Shown here piece by piece: positions 1 through 9,779 of a stretch of DNA of 64,000 bases. The stretch comes from Papaver somniferum (lineage: Eukaryota; Streptophyta; Magnoliopsida; Ranunculales; Papaveraceae): assembly GCF_003573695.1 (NCBI RefSeq), contig NC_039361.1, forward strand, positions 134,634,777 to 134,698,776, in the 5' to 3' direction. The notes under the pieces were generated by a model. The model was given only the letters and a program-made list of their open reading frames with translations. It was not told where the DNA came from and did no database searches. Each line of letters opens with the position of its first letter. The first letter of the stretch is position 1. The position numbers and the translations under genes are program-made.

Positions 1-13
1 TCATACAAAGATA

Positions 14-991
14 TCAAAAAAGACAAAGACACCTAAGAAGACACGAAGGTACCTCATGAGAAGCAATAGGATTAAAAATCCAAGGCCGATACCCATCATA
101 CTTCTCGGGCAAAGAACGAGCTGAACGAGGGACAGAAGGATCTGCGGTGGTGAAACCATATGCCCAATGACCAACCACACGAAGAGGAGTACGAGCCCAA
201 CAGTCATCATGATCAAGACGGATGCGGTCATACTTCGGCAAAGGCAGCCTAGCAGAATAAGGGATGGTAGTCAAACCAGTCTTATCAATCTCCTCCAGCA
301 AGCGAAGGCTATTACCTTACCTAATCTGCCTAGAAGTAACATGAATGCGACGAGGGCCAACACTCCAAGGAAGAAGGTTACTTTTCTGAATAGCATCGGC
401 ATATGCAGCATTGAAGTTGGCAGGGGTATAATCCTCCTGCTTGGATCTCCCTTCATCAAAGGGGTCATAGGACTTCAAAGTAGTCTTTCCCTTGCTACGA
501 TACCAACTCTCACGAAGGGAACGCCAGTAATTACCAATATAATGCATAACTCCTCGGACCTGAGTCTTATTTTCCGGGTCATCCCGGGTAGACAAGACGT
601 CGTGATAGAAAGGATCCTTTCTACTAAACAAGGGGAGGAACGTACCCGCGGCCAATTGGCCAACACTAATTAGAAGATTATTCTCATCGTAAAGAAAATC
701 TCGAATAAGAGACTCGGTGAGAACATCAGGGCCGTTGACAAAGGAAATCTCAAACTTATGAAGATGAAAAGACTTAGCAATCTCAACAATGTACAAATGA
801 GCAAAGTTATCTTTGTCACGTCGCTGAAGCCTCTGAATATCATAATGAAGAGGAGGCGGAGGAAGATATTCAATATCAACTTCTTCAACCTCAGGGTCTG
901 AAGACTCCTAAAGGACCATAGCCATCTCAGTCCCAACAGGTACATCAGGATCCTCAGGAGGAGGAGATGGCGTAGCATCAGGATGATCCAT
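14..991 (-). pseudogene. opposite-strand accessory gene of a Tat-group retroelement (T1), broken
   Basis: One reading frame runs from an ATG at 991 to a TGA at 16-14, interrupted by a TAG at 910-908 and a TAA at 319-317. The N-terminus is Pro/Glu-rich (DHPDATPSPPPEDPDVP), followed by a globular stretch with FYHDVL, GNYWRSLRESWYR, YTPANFNAAYAD and LLPWSVGPRRIH. The same blocks occur in diverged form at 50.5-51.4 kb (FYYDTL, YTPENFNSSFGDYV, KPWSVGLRTM), so this is a repeat-borne family and not a host gene. It sits just upstream of an LTR on the opposite strand, the place where Tat-group elements such as Grande carry an antisense ORF between pol and the 3' LTR. Its function is unknown. The window edge cuts off the C-terminal part; the later coiled-coil region seen in the T2 copy is not in view. 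Confidence is good for the family link and low for any biochemical role. Confidence 0.7.
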
Positions 992-1639
992 TCGCGGGGG
1001 AGGATTAGCCGAAGAAGATACCTTCGTACATGGGTTTTACTTCTCCATCAACAATAGCAGAGGAAAATTGCAGAGGAAAACTTCTCCAATTTTTCGGGAG
1101 CCTAACACCAATAGGAAGAACTTCTCCATCAACAATGGCAGAGGAAAATTGAAGTTCATTCAAGAGAAAATTAGGGGAAAAAACTGACGTACTTTGGGCA
1201 TGGTTTTTACTTAACCAACCAAAGGGGACATTTTAAACACATCATGGGGCAAAATCAAGGGCCATTAACCGCATGATCAAAATTGCAGACGAAGAACAAT
1301 CATGGCAGGATTACCATCAAAATACAAAATGGGATGAAACCCAAGTTCTCATACAGAGCGAGCAAGTAAAAAAGAACAAGAATTCTCACATCCAATTATA
1401 ACATCAACATCAGTAACCCCCTAGTCAAAGAAGGATACACGGGGCTAAGCATGAAGAAAATCAAAACTAAAAAACGAGTATCACTTACTTGTACGATCAA
1501 CAGTGAAGCCAAAACACTCTAAGAATCAAAAGTATGGAGGAAAAGTTAGCAGCTCAATCTTAGTGAAAGAGATGGAGAGCGACAGTTCGAAGAAGAAGAA
1601 TAAAGAGAATTAATAAAAATTCATTCCCTTTATTCCCTT

Positions 1640-1645
1640 CTTATA
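1640..1645 (-). promoter_or_regulatory. TATA-like box for the T1 opposite-strand gene
   Basis: On the minus strand the sequence CGCCTATAAGAAGGG lies about 650 bases upstream of the ATG at 991. The T2 copy has a TATAAATAC at the equivalent place (52,272-52,280), which supports a dedicated promoter. The 992-1,639 stretch holds no other coding signal and is probably 5' UTR or an intron. Confidence 0.45.
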
Positions 1646-1793
1646 GGCGGCTGGAGAATCCAAAAATTTGGATGTCCCGAAATTCAAGGGGAAGTTATTG
1701 CATGAAAGGACATGTAGGAACCACCTAATCGGTACGTGTAAAAATGGTTGCGTAACGGAAGTTTTCTTCCAATTCTACCAAACGGTAGAATAT

Positions 1794-2616
1794 GAAAGAA
1801 AAGGGGCAAACGGTGAATACCAATATTCTGTAGAGCACGTGTCACGATCTTAGTGGTCGCAAACAAATCCAACTATGTAGCCTTCGCTAGACAGAAGAAC
1901 CTGAGTAGCAAAGGATACCTCCGCATATCTACTTTATCTTTCCTCAAGAAAGGAGACCTCGATAGGTTGAGATGAGAAGAGTAAAAGCCTAGTCTACAAA
2001 GAGGAAGCTGTCAAAGGGATAAAGGTAGATGACGCATCTAATCAGCATTAAATGCATAAATCTCTTATCTACACGCATGAATTAAGGCACGTGGAGAGAG
2101 AAGGCGTGGCAGAACCTTATTGACAGAAGCTTACGTTGAAGGAAGGTACAACTATACTAAGGTTGGGTAGTTCCGGAAGGAACGTGGGTCAACTGAGGTG
2201 GCGGAATGCGACTGGAGAAAACATGCGGTAGACGAAGGTACCGTTGGTACGAAAGGTATATCAGCAAACGATAGACCCAGAGGCAGCAAAGATATACCTG
2301 GAGCAGAAGGGGCTATAAATACCAAGCCTCACCAATAAACTAGAGGCATTAAAGATCTAGTCTTAAGCTTATACCTCTTTAATGTTTAGAACTTAAGTAT
2401 TTACTCCAACTTGAGTTTTCTATATTACTTTTGGAAGCATTTAAGATCTTTTGTAACCACCACAACTTAATACAAAACAATCACTCATTACCCTGTGGAC
2501 GTAGACAAATGTCGAACCACATAATCTCTTGTGTCTCATGATAACTTAGAAGCTTTTACATTCTATTTATGTTCTTCGTTATTATTGTGATCTTGAATAT
2601 CGTTTATAACTTAGCA
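1794..2616 (+). mobile_element. LTR of Tat-group element (LTR X) with polypurine tract
   Basis: A purine tract (GAAAGAAAAGGGGCAAACGG, from about 1,794) precedes a TG at 1,814, the likely LTR start. A TATA box (TATAAATA) lies at 2,314-2,321. The downstream part contains GTGGACGTAGACAAATGTCG followed by AACCACATAATCTC, which aligns with the equivalent part of the LTR at 52.4-53.2 kb. The likely end is CA at 2,615-2,616, followed by TTGGCAGTTCAACAGAGG, which could be a primer binding site. If so, this LTR could serve as a 5' LTR for the gag at 12.7 kb as well as the 3' LTR for the gene at 14-991. Both ends are estimates. Confidence 0.65.
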
Positions 2617-2705
2617 TTGGCAGTTCAACAGAGGTATCGATACTGCTTAGCATCAGATCCTCTGAGTTGTATACATTACGTAGACTACGGGAAAACGAGT
2701 AGTCA
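2617..2705. other. short leader-like remnant before the truncated Q element
   Basis: These 89 bases follow LTR X and stop where similarity between the two Q LTRs begins. They may be the leader of a Tat element. I see no ORF in them. The boundary at 2,706 is a truncation: the first ~525 bases of the Q LTR present at 9,780-10,306 are missing here. Confidence 0.35.
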
Positions 2706-3059
2706 CAACACTTTCTTGTAACGGGCGTAGTGTACGCCGCACGCTGTAAACCGCCAGACCAATACCCTGATGAGCATCCCCCAGTTTGTGACATGCTTTG
2801 ATGTCTCGAGTGTTTTCGTGGAAAACGTGTAGAATGTTGCTATTGTTTGGCAAGAGAGGCTTGCCGGTTCGGTGGTGAATTTCGATGGCCGAGATTTCGC
2901 ATCTTGAGAGGAAGGTTAGTCGTTGATTGTGGTTACCTTCCGTTGGTAGCCAGTGGCGCGGCCCGGTGCTGTCATAGCTTGCGCATGCTCTTGGCGTGGC
3001 TAATTAGGGTTTGGTGATGTGACCAAAGAATTGGCATAGCTAAGTATGTGACGTGGCCA

Positions 3060-3985
3060 AAAAGTTGGCAGCGTAGCCAAAGGTTGCCACAAGTCGTTTT
3101 GTGGCAAGTTTGTACGGATAAGATCTGCATCTCAGGAGGAAGAATAGTCATTGATTTTTGCAACCTTCCATTTGTCATCCAGTGGCATGAAGGCATGGCC
3201 GACATGGCTTTCGCGTGGCCAAATTAGGGCTTTGGCATCGTGGCCAAGAGTTGGCATCATTGCCAAGAGGTTGCCACAAGTCGTTTGGTGGCAAGTTTGT
3301 ACGACTGAGATCTGCATCTCAGGAGGAAGGACATCCATTGATTGTTGCCACCTTCCATTTAGCAGCCAGCGGCATGGAGGCATGGCCGACATGGATTTGG
3401 CATGGCCAACTTAGGATTTTGGCACCGTGGCCAAATTAGGGTTTTGGAACTGTGGCCAAAAGTTGGCACCGTAGACAAAAGATTTCCACAAGTCGTTTGG
3501 TGGCAAGTTTGTACGCTGAGATATGCATCTCAGGAGGAAGGACAGTCGTTGATTGTTTCCACCTTTCGCTTGGCAACCAGCGGTATGGAGGCACGACTGA
3601 CATGGCTTTGGAATGGCTAACTTAGGGTTTTGGCACCGTGGCCAAATTAGGGTTTTGGCACCGTGGCCAAGAGTTGGCACCGTAGCCAAGATATTTCCAC
3701 AAGTCGTTTGGTGGCAAGTTTGTACAGCTGAGATCTGCATCTCTGGAGGAAGGACAACCGTTGATTGTTGCAACATTCTATTTGGCATCCAGCGGCATGG
3801 AGGCATGGCCGGCATGGCTTAGGCGCGACCAAGCTAGGATTTTGACATAGTCTTAGGCGCGGCCAAAATTAGGGTTCGACATAGTTTAGGCGCGGCCAAA
3901 ATTAGGGCTTGGCATTAGGCCAAAAGTTGCCACGCGTTTGGTGGCGAACTTGGACAACTGAGATTTGTATCTCAGAAAGAAGGGT
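3060..3985. repeat. ~190-230 bp tandem repeat inside Q LTR
   Basis: Five imperfect copies are marked by CAAGTCGTTTGGTGGCAAG or variants near 3,091, 3,277, 3,489, 3,700 and 3,933. Each unit also has GAGATCTGCATCTCAGGAGG and a TGGCAGCCAGCGGCATGG block. The partner LTR has about seven copies (10.69-12.02 kb). The repeat stays open in several frames on both strands, which gives spurious ORFs. Confidence 0.85.
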
Positions 3986-4040
3986 GGTCGTTGATTGTTG
4001 CAACCCTTCATTTGACAGCCAGCGACATGGAGGCATTGCC

Positions 4041-4400
4041 GGCATGGCTTTGGTGCGGAGGTGTGGTTGGCATGGCATGCCATTGGCACGATGATGCAGC
4101 TGGCATGGTTGGCATGCCTTTGGCGCGGAGATGTGGCTGGCATGGAATTCCATTGACATGGTGGTGCGGCTGGCATGGTTGGCATGCCTTTGGCGCGGAG
4201 ATGTGGCTGGCATGGCATGCCATTGGCACGGTGGTTCGTCTGGCATGGTCGGCATGCCTTTAGCGCGGAGATGTGGCTGGCATGGCATGCCATTGGCACG
4301 GTGGTGCGGCTGGCATGGTTGGCATCCCTTTGGCGCAGAGATGTGGCTGTCATAGCATGCCATTGGCACGTTTGGCTAGCAGGCGTGGATGGCATGTGTA
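4041..4400. repeat. 70-bp GC-rich minisatellite in Q LTR
   Basis: Units start with TGGCGCGGAG or a close variant at 4,051, 4,121, 4,191, 4,261 and 4,331, an exact 70-base period. Each unit is rich in TGGCATGG and contains the palindrome TGGCATGCCA. The partner LTR carries six units (12,104-12,480), one of them shortened to 37 bases. Confidence 0.9.
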
Positions 4401-4596
4401 GAGATGATGCCAGTCAGTACCGAGGGCCCTGCCGTGGAGCATGGCATATACATAAAAAAGGTACCCCGGTAATTTTACGCAGACATGTTGAATGTTTCAA
4501 TAAATTTTCTAGTAGCGACATTATTACTCAAGTGTGACGTCACTGTTTGACTAAGGTTTTACAATTTTAACCCTTAGCTAAAAACCACCATCAACA

Positions 4597-5621
4597 TTAA
4601 GTCCCTTGCTTAGATCGGAACATGGGCTTTGTTGCGAGGTAAGCATAAGATGGTGACAGACAAGGACAAAATCGAAACGACAAGTCATGAAGAGATGGTC
4701 AGGAAGATCCGTCTAACCTTTTTCGGGAGTTAATGAGAATTCGTGATTCTTGTGTTGGTGGCTTTGCGTAGATTCTTCTCGTGGTGCTGCTATCTAGTCC
4801 GCGGAGTGGTAGAGGTGGTTGCTGGTCGGGATGCAAACAGTTGGCGTCAGCTTGGCTAGGCTAGGAAACGCGGAGTTGTTGGCGTTGCTGGCTTGGCTTG
4901 GAAAGCCGTTAGCATGGTGTGTCTTAAAACGGAGCCACTGGCATTGGTCGTCTTGGAATGGGAGTTGCAGGTATTGTGCGGCTTGGGATGGTGCCGCAGG
5001 CATTGGATCATCTTGGGATGGAGTCGTTAGCATTGGATAGGCTTGGGGTGGGCACTAGCTTTGCACGGTGCTGGCTTGGCGTGGCGCGGGCTGTTGGCTC
5101 TACGTGGCGCGAACTGTTGGCGTCTCTTGCTGGCCCGGTTGCCTCTTTCTATGCATGGATCGGGTAGGAAATCCTTTCCTTATTCATGTCCCAAAGTATC
5201 ACGTCCGTATGAAATGTGTTAGCTCTCCTCTTCATGTTATACTGCCGGTTTCGCTTCCAAGTTCTGGGCTGGCAGTAGAGCAGTAGCGATAACGCAGGCC
5301 AGCATGTTCCAAACACGTACTTCCATGTTTTTTTATCAAAACCTGATTGACTCGCATAGATAAATATCTTTTCCAGCCGATATCGCACCTTAATTCATGA
5401 TTGGTAGAAAGTTTTCCTTTTCCGGATTTCATCGCTCTGCTGAATATAAGAGGCGATCTTGAATCCTTCGTTCGTACAGATCTTCTTGAAATTACGTTTA
5501 TCCTCTTTACAGGTATCGTCTTGTGCTTTCTCCTGGTTCCTTACTCTGTTTTCTTGTTCATGTAGATTGCTGGTGCAGATAGGGTGAGAACTTATCCCAT
5601 CTTTTGATTTGGTGGTAGATA
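4597..5621 (+). other. Q internal 3' region; upstream region of the opposite-strand ORF
   Basis: No convincing ORF is present. From 4,830 to 5,130 a short degenerate GC-rich repeat occurs (TTGGGATGG, GCATTGG and GCTTGGC motifs at roughly 30-base spacing). A TATA-like sequence (GAATATAAGAGGC, TATA at 5,445) lies about 175 bases ahead of the plus-strand ATG at 5,622 and is the best promoter candidate for that ORF. Confidence 0.45.
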
Positions 5622-6314
5622 GTGGGATCTTCCAGTGACAATCGTACCTCTGACTCTTCGGAGAGAAGCTTTGGGATCGACGAAAACTGGTTTTCTTCTC
5701 ATGAGGAGGCATTGGGCAGAATTAATTCTCTGTTTCGTGAAGCTGGCGAAATTATACAGGGCATGCCTTTCACCTATTTTTGCGGAGTGCGGATGCATGC
5801 TCATGCTTTCATGACTCTGGTGGACATGGAGGAAAAGCGGGGAGATGATGAAGCATCCCAGCGCATTGAGATACCTCAGGGCAACAAAACTTCTTCACAG
5901 CCCAGCGCTGGGGCTGAACAACTAGCCTCTCGGTTGAAGCGGCGGAAGACTGAGTCTGTGAAACTTCTAGGGGAGAGCCAGCTTAATTTCCCTGCCCGAG
6001 ATGGTGTCATAATCCTTTGTGATGCGGATGAACCGGGAAATCCTCAAAAGCCCGCTGAAAAGCTTTCGAGGAAGACGCCGATGTGGTTGACGAAACTGAA
6101 GCATCTTTTGGAGTGGACTCCGAAACTGCTGTCAGGGACGTTGGAAAAGCTGTGGTGGCATATGCTGAGATGGTTTTCGAAGTGGGTGTTGGACAGGAGG
6201 CGGAAACTTTTGCTGCTGAGGCGGTTTCCGGGTGGGATGTTGGAGTCGCTGTCACGAAGGCGGCGTCTAAATGAAACGTTTGTTTTCCGAAAGATTGTTG
6301 GGGAAAGTGCTTGA
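5622..6314 (+). CDS. opposite-strand accessory ORF of element Q, unknown function, frameshifted
   Basis: It runs opposite to the element's gag. The N-terminal part is Ser-rich (SSSDNRTSDSSERSFGIDE), followed by a possible helical segment (EEALGRINSLFREAGEII) and a basic patch (RLKRRKTES). Near 6,060 the frame appears to shift. The stretch continuing in this frame is odd (Leu/Trp/Arg rich), whereas the neighbouring frame reads VVDETEASFGVDSETAVRDV and ends at 6,274, a composition more like a real acidic protein. The true product is therefore probably a 5,622-6,274 protein broken by one indel. The position, between the coding region and the 3' LTR and antisense to the element, matches the opposite-strand gene of the Tat elements at 14-991 and 33-51.8 kb, but I see no sequence similarity to it. 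I do not recognise a domain. Confidence 0.5.
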   Translation: MGSSSDNRTSDSSERSFGIDENWFSSHEEALGRINSLFREAGEIIQGMPFTYFCGVRMHAHAFMTLVDMEEKRGDDEASQRIEIPQGNKTSSQPSAGAEQLASRLKRRKTESVKLLGESQLNFPARDGVIILCDADEPGNPQKPAEKLSRKTPMWLTKLKHLLEWTPKLLSGTLEKLWWHMLRWFSKWVLDRRRKLLLLRRFPGGMLESLSRRRRLNETFVFRKIVGESA

Positions 6315-6882
6315 AAGGGCTCTGACAGAGGCGTTGGTGATCCGGGCGTCTGTTTTCGATGACCAGTTTCCCTTTTTGCCGTTTCTCTTTGGCGTGTAGC
6401 CGCTTTGATGTTTCACAGACTCATTTTTATCTTCTTTGTATTCATGGCGAAGTTAGGGTTTCGCCAAATAACATCCCGCTTATTTAGCTTCTTTGAATAA
6501 AACCTCTTTTTCGAAAAAGCCTTCATCAAAATAAGTTTTTTGATATTCCATACCTTTCCTGTTGTCTGATGATTCTTATATATTCTTCCCTTCAAAGTTT
6601 CGAGTAAAGTATTTTTTGCAGGGCTTCGGCTTTTCTGGTCGTGATTTGATGGGTAATGGTTTCCTGATGATTCGGGATTTATTTAGTGTTTTTCCTTTGA
6701 GATTCAGAAGACTCGTTAGAAAGGAAAGGTATGATTTTTGAATAGGAATCGAAACCCCAATTGAGAATGCAAACGGTGCATTCATCTTGGAGGAAATAAA
6801 AATATTGAGTGGAAAGGGAAATAGCTGAAGGAAATACTAAAGGGAAAAAAAGGAACGCTGGAGGAGAAAGTAGCACAGCGCT
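6315..6882. other. non-coding interval in element Q
   Basis: This is AT-rich sequence between the opposite-strand ORF and the end of the protease/integrase remnant. It would be the 3' UTR of both convergent transcripts. I see no repeat or RNA gene here. Confidence 0.4.
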
Positions 6883-8173
6883 TTAGGTATTGAAGGGATT
6901 GAGCCATCGTGAGTGAATCGTCACGCTTTCCAATTTATCAGCATTGATGAGTTTGTAGTAACCACCTAAGAGGACGTATTCCACCAGATATGGCTCATCT
7001 TCCCTTTCTTCGGGCGAACCAGTTCGAACATCCATCCTTACTGTTATGTTCCCGACTTGAAATGAGGTCACCTTGACTACCACGTCTCCAATTTGAAACG
7101 AGATTGAGTGTTGTGTAACCGTTTTACTCTTGGTCCCATCATCTTTGACTGGAGCTTCCAAATTCTTGGTGAAGCGTTTAAAGGGCCCAACACCCCACTC
7201 ACATCTCTTAAATGTGTTAGTGTTGATAATTGGATCGTGTCCCCACGACGGGTTAAGAGAAGAAGTGACTGGTTGCAGAGAAGGTTTTTTTACCAGAGTT
7301 ACTTGCTTTTGGGATCTATGAGCAAGCGCGGACGGGCTTTCCTCGGGTAATTGAGTTCCATTGGTAAGTTGTTGATACAGCAGCATGTTGGACGGCTTGT
7401 TGGAAAATCTTTCGGGCGTTGACACTGGCAGAGGGGATGCTCCCAATTTGGATTTGTTGTTGAATACCCAAGAACGCCCCAGGTTCATGTCATAACTTGA
7501 AAGTTCTTTGACAATGTGGAATTTTCCACGCGTTATAGCATCTCCCATCTTGATTTCGAGGCTAATGTAGTTGTATGCGTTCATTGCTTCTCCTTCTGAA
7601 TTCTTGACCACGGATGGGGAGTGGGTATCCTCTTGCTTCAAAATTCCCGAAGCTCTCAGAGTCTTGATGGTAATGATATTAAGTCAGAGGTTGCATCGAT
7701 CAAAGTGTTGTCTAGCTCAGTGTCCCTTAGATAGGCCGTGGTTAGCAGTCCCCAGTTGTGTTTTTCAACGCTGTCCCCTAAAAGAGCCGGGGTTTCTGGT
7801 GTAGCTTTCGTAACTGGAAAAAGTCGTTTGCCCGACACAACACGATTTAGGTCCGTGAAGATGTCTTGACGCTGCGTCTTGGAAAGGTAGAGAATTTCGC
7901 ACACATGTTGCATCATGGATTGTACAGTTTCGTGTACGGAGTCCCAGATATTCCGCAATTTCTGACTGGAAGGGGATCTCTATGCACTCCCTCATTTTCC
8001 AGCTGAAGTTCCCCTGCCTCTACCTTCTCCTTGAAGATATGCTTTAGTCTGTTGTAGTCGTTGGTCGGGTGGTGAAAAAATCGGCGATAGCGGCAGTATT
8101 TGGGGTGCTCCATCTCTACCTCAGTCGGTGGGCGTCTGGGGGTGGTAGTCTGATGACATCGTCCTGGATCCAT
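6883..8173 (-). pseudogene. gag tail, aspartic protease and integrase-tail remnant of element Q
   Basis: Three frames are joined by frameshifts. The first (8,173-7,913) carries the gag-end motif HPKYCRYRRFFHHPTNDY, typical of plant gypsy gag near its CCHC-like knuckle. The second (7,958-7,656) has NTLIDATSDLI, a degenerate aspartic protease active site (Asp-Ala-Thr in place of Asp-Thr-Gly). The third (7,641-6,883) has the downstream protease strand FHIVKELSSYDMNLGRSWV (usual form: Y-x-x-x-L-G-R-P-W). Its last residues, GGYYKLINADKLESVTIHS then RWLNPFN, resemble the end of a gypsy integrase C-terminal domain. No reverse transcriptase, RNase H or integrase core lies between. I infer that an internal deletion fused protease to the integrase tail. 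Confidence 0.65.
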
Positions 8174-9695
8174 GACTTTAAGAGTTCGATCACTTCCTCG
8201 ATCGGGAACGGGAAATCCAGGACGTTTTCTCCAGCTTCATGATGATGCATGAGAGCCTTAGTGGTGTCCCTCCGTGGCGGAGCCGCCCGTTGTGCTGGTG
8301 TCGCGCGCTTAGGCTGTTGATCTGCCACTGGGGCCCTCCTTTTTCCTCCTTCATCCACTACGCTCAAAGAGGAACCAGTGTTGTATTGCTTGTTCATGAG
8401 ACGTCTACTTCCTCGAGTTTCACGTACATCCTCGCCTCTAATTGACCTGGTTTTTTTTAACAATGCTGGTGCTGTCGTGGCCGATCTTTTGGCAGCCTCA
8501 TGGATTTCTGAGAACGTCTGGAATCGCAGGTTCTCTAGTAAGGCGCGATAGATGGGAGTCATACCGTTGATGCAGGAATTTACCAATTGTTGTTCGGTCA
8601 CGTTTGGGTCATGACAGTCTAGTGCTTGAACCCTGAATCTCTTAACAAAATCATTTGGATGTTCGTTATCTCGTTGGAACATCCTTCCTAGATCCGAGAA
8701 GGTAACCTGCTCAGACACGAAGAAGTACTTTTTGTAGAAAGTCGTAACTATGTCACCCCAGTTGGAGATGTTGTTGGTGTGATGTTGTTGTACCACGTGT
8801 ATGCTCTTCCGGTAAGCGACTTCGAAAACTCCCTCAGACGGAGGACGTGGTTGTATTCGTGTTCGCCTAGGGACTCCAGGAATCGAGAGATATGTTCATG
8901 TGCGTTCCCGGTGTCGTCGTATAAGGTGAATTGAGGAGAAGCGTATCCTCTTAATAGAGGAATTATTTGTATTTCAGGCGGATAAGGGGGTTGATGCTGA
9001 TGCATGTCTACATCATCACTTTTGATTCGATTCCGAGGAAGTTACTCTAAATCTTCTCGCGCGACGAAATTGGACGGTTGATTTCTCTCCAATGAGGTTC
9101 TGGCGTGAGTTTCTTCGTCTACAAAGGTATGCCCTGCTGAGGTGCCGACGCTAGGGGTATTGGAGGTGTTCCTCATCGAATCTGGGTGGCGCGGCTCCTG
9201 TGGTAGCCGCTCTATTAGGGTCTTGAAAAAGACAAGTACTTCTTTCTGATTCGAAGCCATGTCCGTCTGGGCTCTAGCAAGAACCTCCTGTCTTTCCATC
9301 AAATCAGCAATGGTGATGTAGGGGCGGCCTCCTCTGGATCCTCTGGTTTCTCGTCCTGATGGTGGGGTAACTGTAGTCCTAGTGATGGTCGGAGGTTCCA
9401 TACTCGACGAAACATTAGGGGCGGCATCAGCAGCTCTGGCCCTGGTGAATGGTGATGTAACACCAGAAAGAGCACTTTTGGTGTTACTGGGATTGGTAGG
9501 CGGCGTAGAAGCGTTAGGGGTGGCAGCATCTCTGGCCCTGGTGATTGGCGGTGTAATACCTGAATGAGCGCTTTCCGTTCTATTGGGATTAGTAGGCTGC
9601 GTGTTAATGCCGCTGGGAGGAGTGTTAGCAACAGGGACGGTTTCTGCGCTGGTGTTCTCAGGGTTCGCTGCTGACCCAGATCTAAGTTCTACCAT
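8116..9695 (-). pseudogene. gag polyprotein of element Q, broken
   Basis: The start is the ATG at 9,695, 68 bases from the primer site. The N-terminal ~200 residues are Pro/Thr/Ser-rich with an internal duplication: the blocks around PPTNPSNTKSALSGVTSPFT and PTNPNRTESAHSGITPPIT repeat. The Retrotrans_gag core follows: LREFSKSLTGRAYTWYNN, then FSDLGRMFQRDNEHPNDFVK, RFRVQALDCHDPNVTEQQLV, and LRFQTFSEIHEAAKRSAT. Breaks: an in-frame TAA after AREDLE (about 9,043), a +1 shift near 8,770 inside the core, and another near 8,130 at a run of C. The C-terminal part is basic (RRAPVADQQPKRATPAQRAA). The role in an intact element is the capsid-like particle protein. I am confident in the family and that this copy is dead. 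Confidence 0.85.
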
Positions 9696-9762
9696 ATTGA
9701 GTTTGGAATTGAAAGACGAAATTGAAAACTAGAAGTTGATATTGCAACCGAGAGACTGATTT

Positions 9763-9778
9763 CCCACTGTGGTCCCCA
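9763..9778 (-). other. candidate primer binding site of element Q
   Basis: Reading the minus strand, LTR B ends ...AAAACA, one base (T) follows, then TGGGGACCACAGTGGG. A TGG start next to the LTR end is what a primer site complementary to a tRNA CCA end requires. I cannot name the tRNA with certainty. Confidence 0.5.
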
Positions 9779-9779
9779 A

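Larger units (their letters stand above)
2706..4596 (-). repeat. 3' LTR of element Q, truncated
   Basis: It matches 10,307-12,688 through its length, with the shared start AACACTTTCTTGTAACGGG. On the minus strand it begins TGTTGATGGTGG at 4,596. It is shorter than its partner because the outer ~525 bases are gone and because it carries fewer copies of the internal tandem repeats. A short purine run (AAGCAAGGGACTTAA) next to 4,597 on the minus strand is the candidate polypurine tract. Confidence 0.8.

Noticed and set aside
3151..4537. Many overlapping ORFs on both strands over the Q LTR (also 10,720-12,542)
   Set aside because: They read through tandem repeats in all frames and contain only periodic Gly/His/Trp or Pro/Ala/His patterns; the LTR context argues against genes.
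6413..6876. Short minus-strand ORFs in element Q
   Set aside because: No domain or conservation signal; AT-rich spacer between convergent units.
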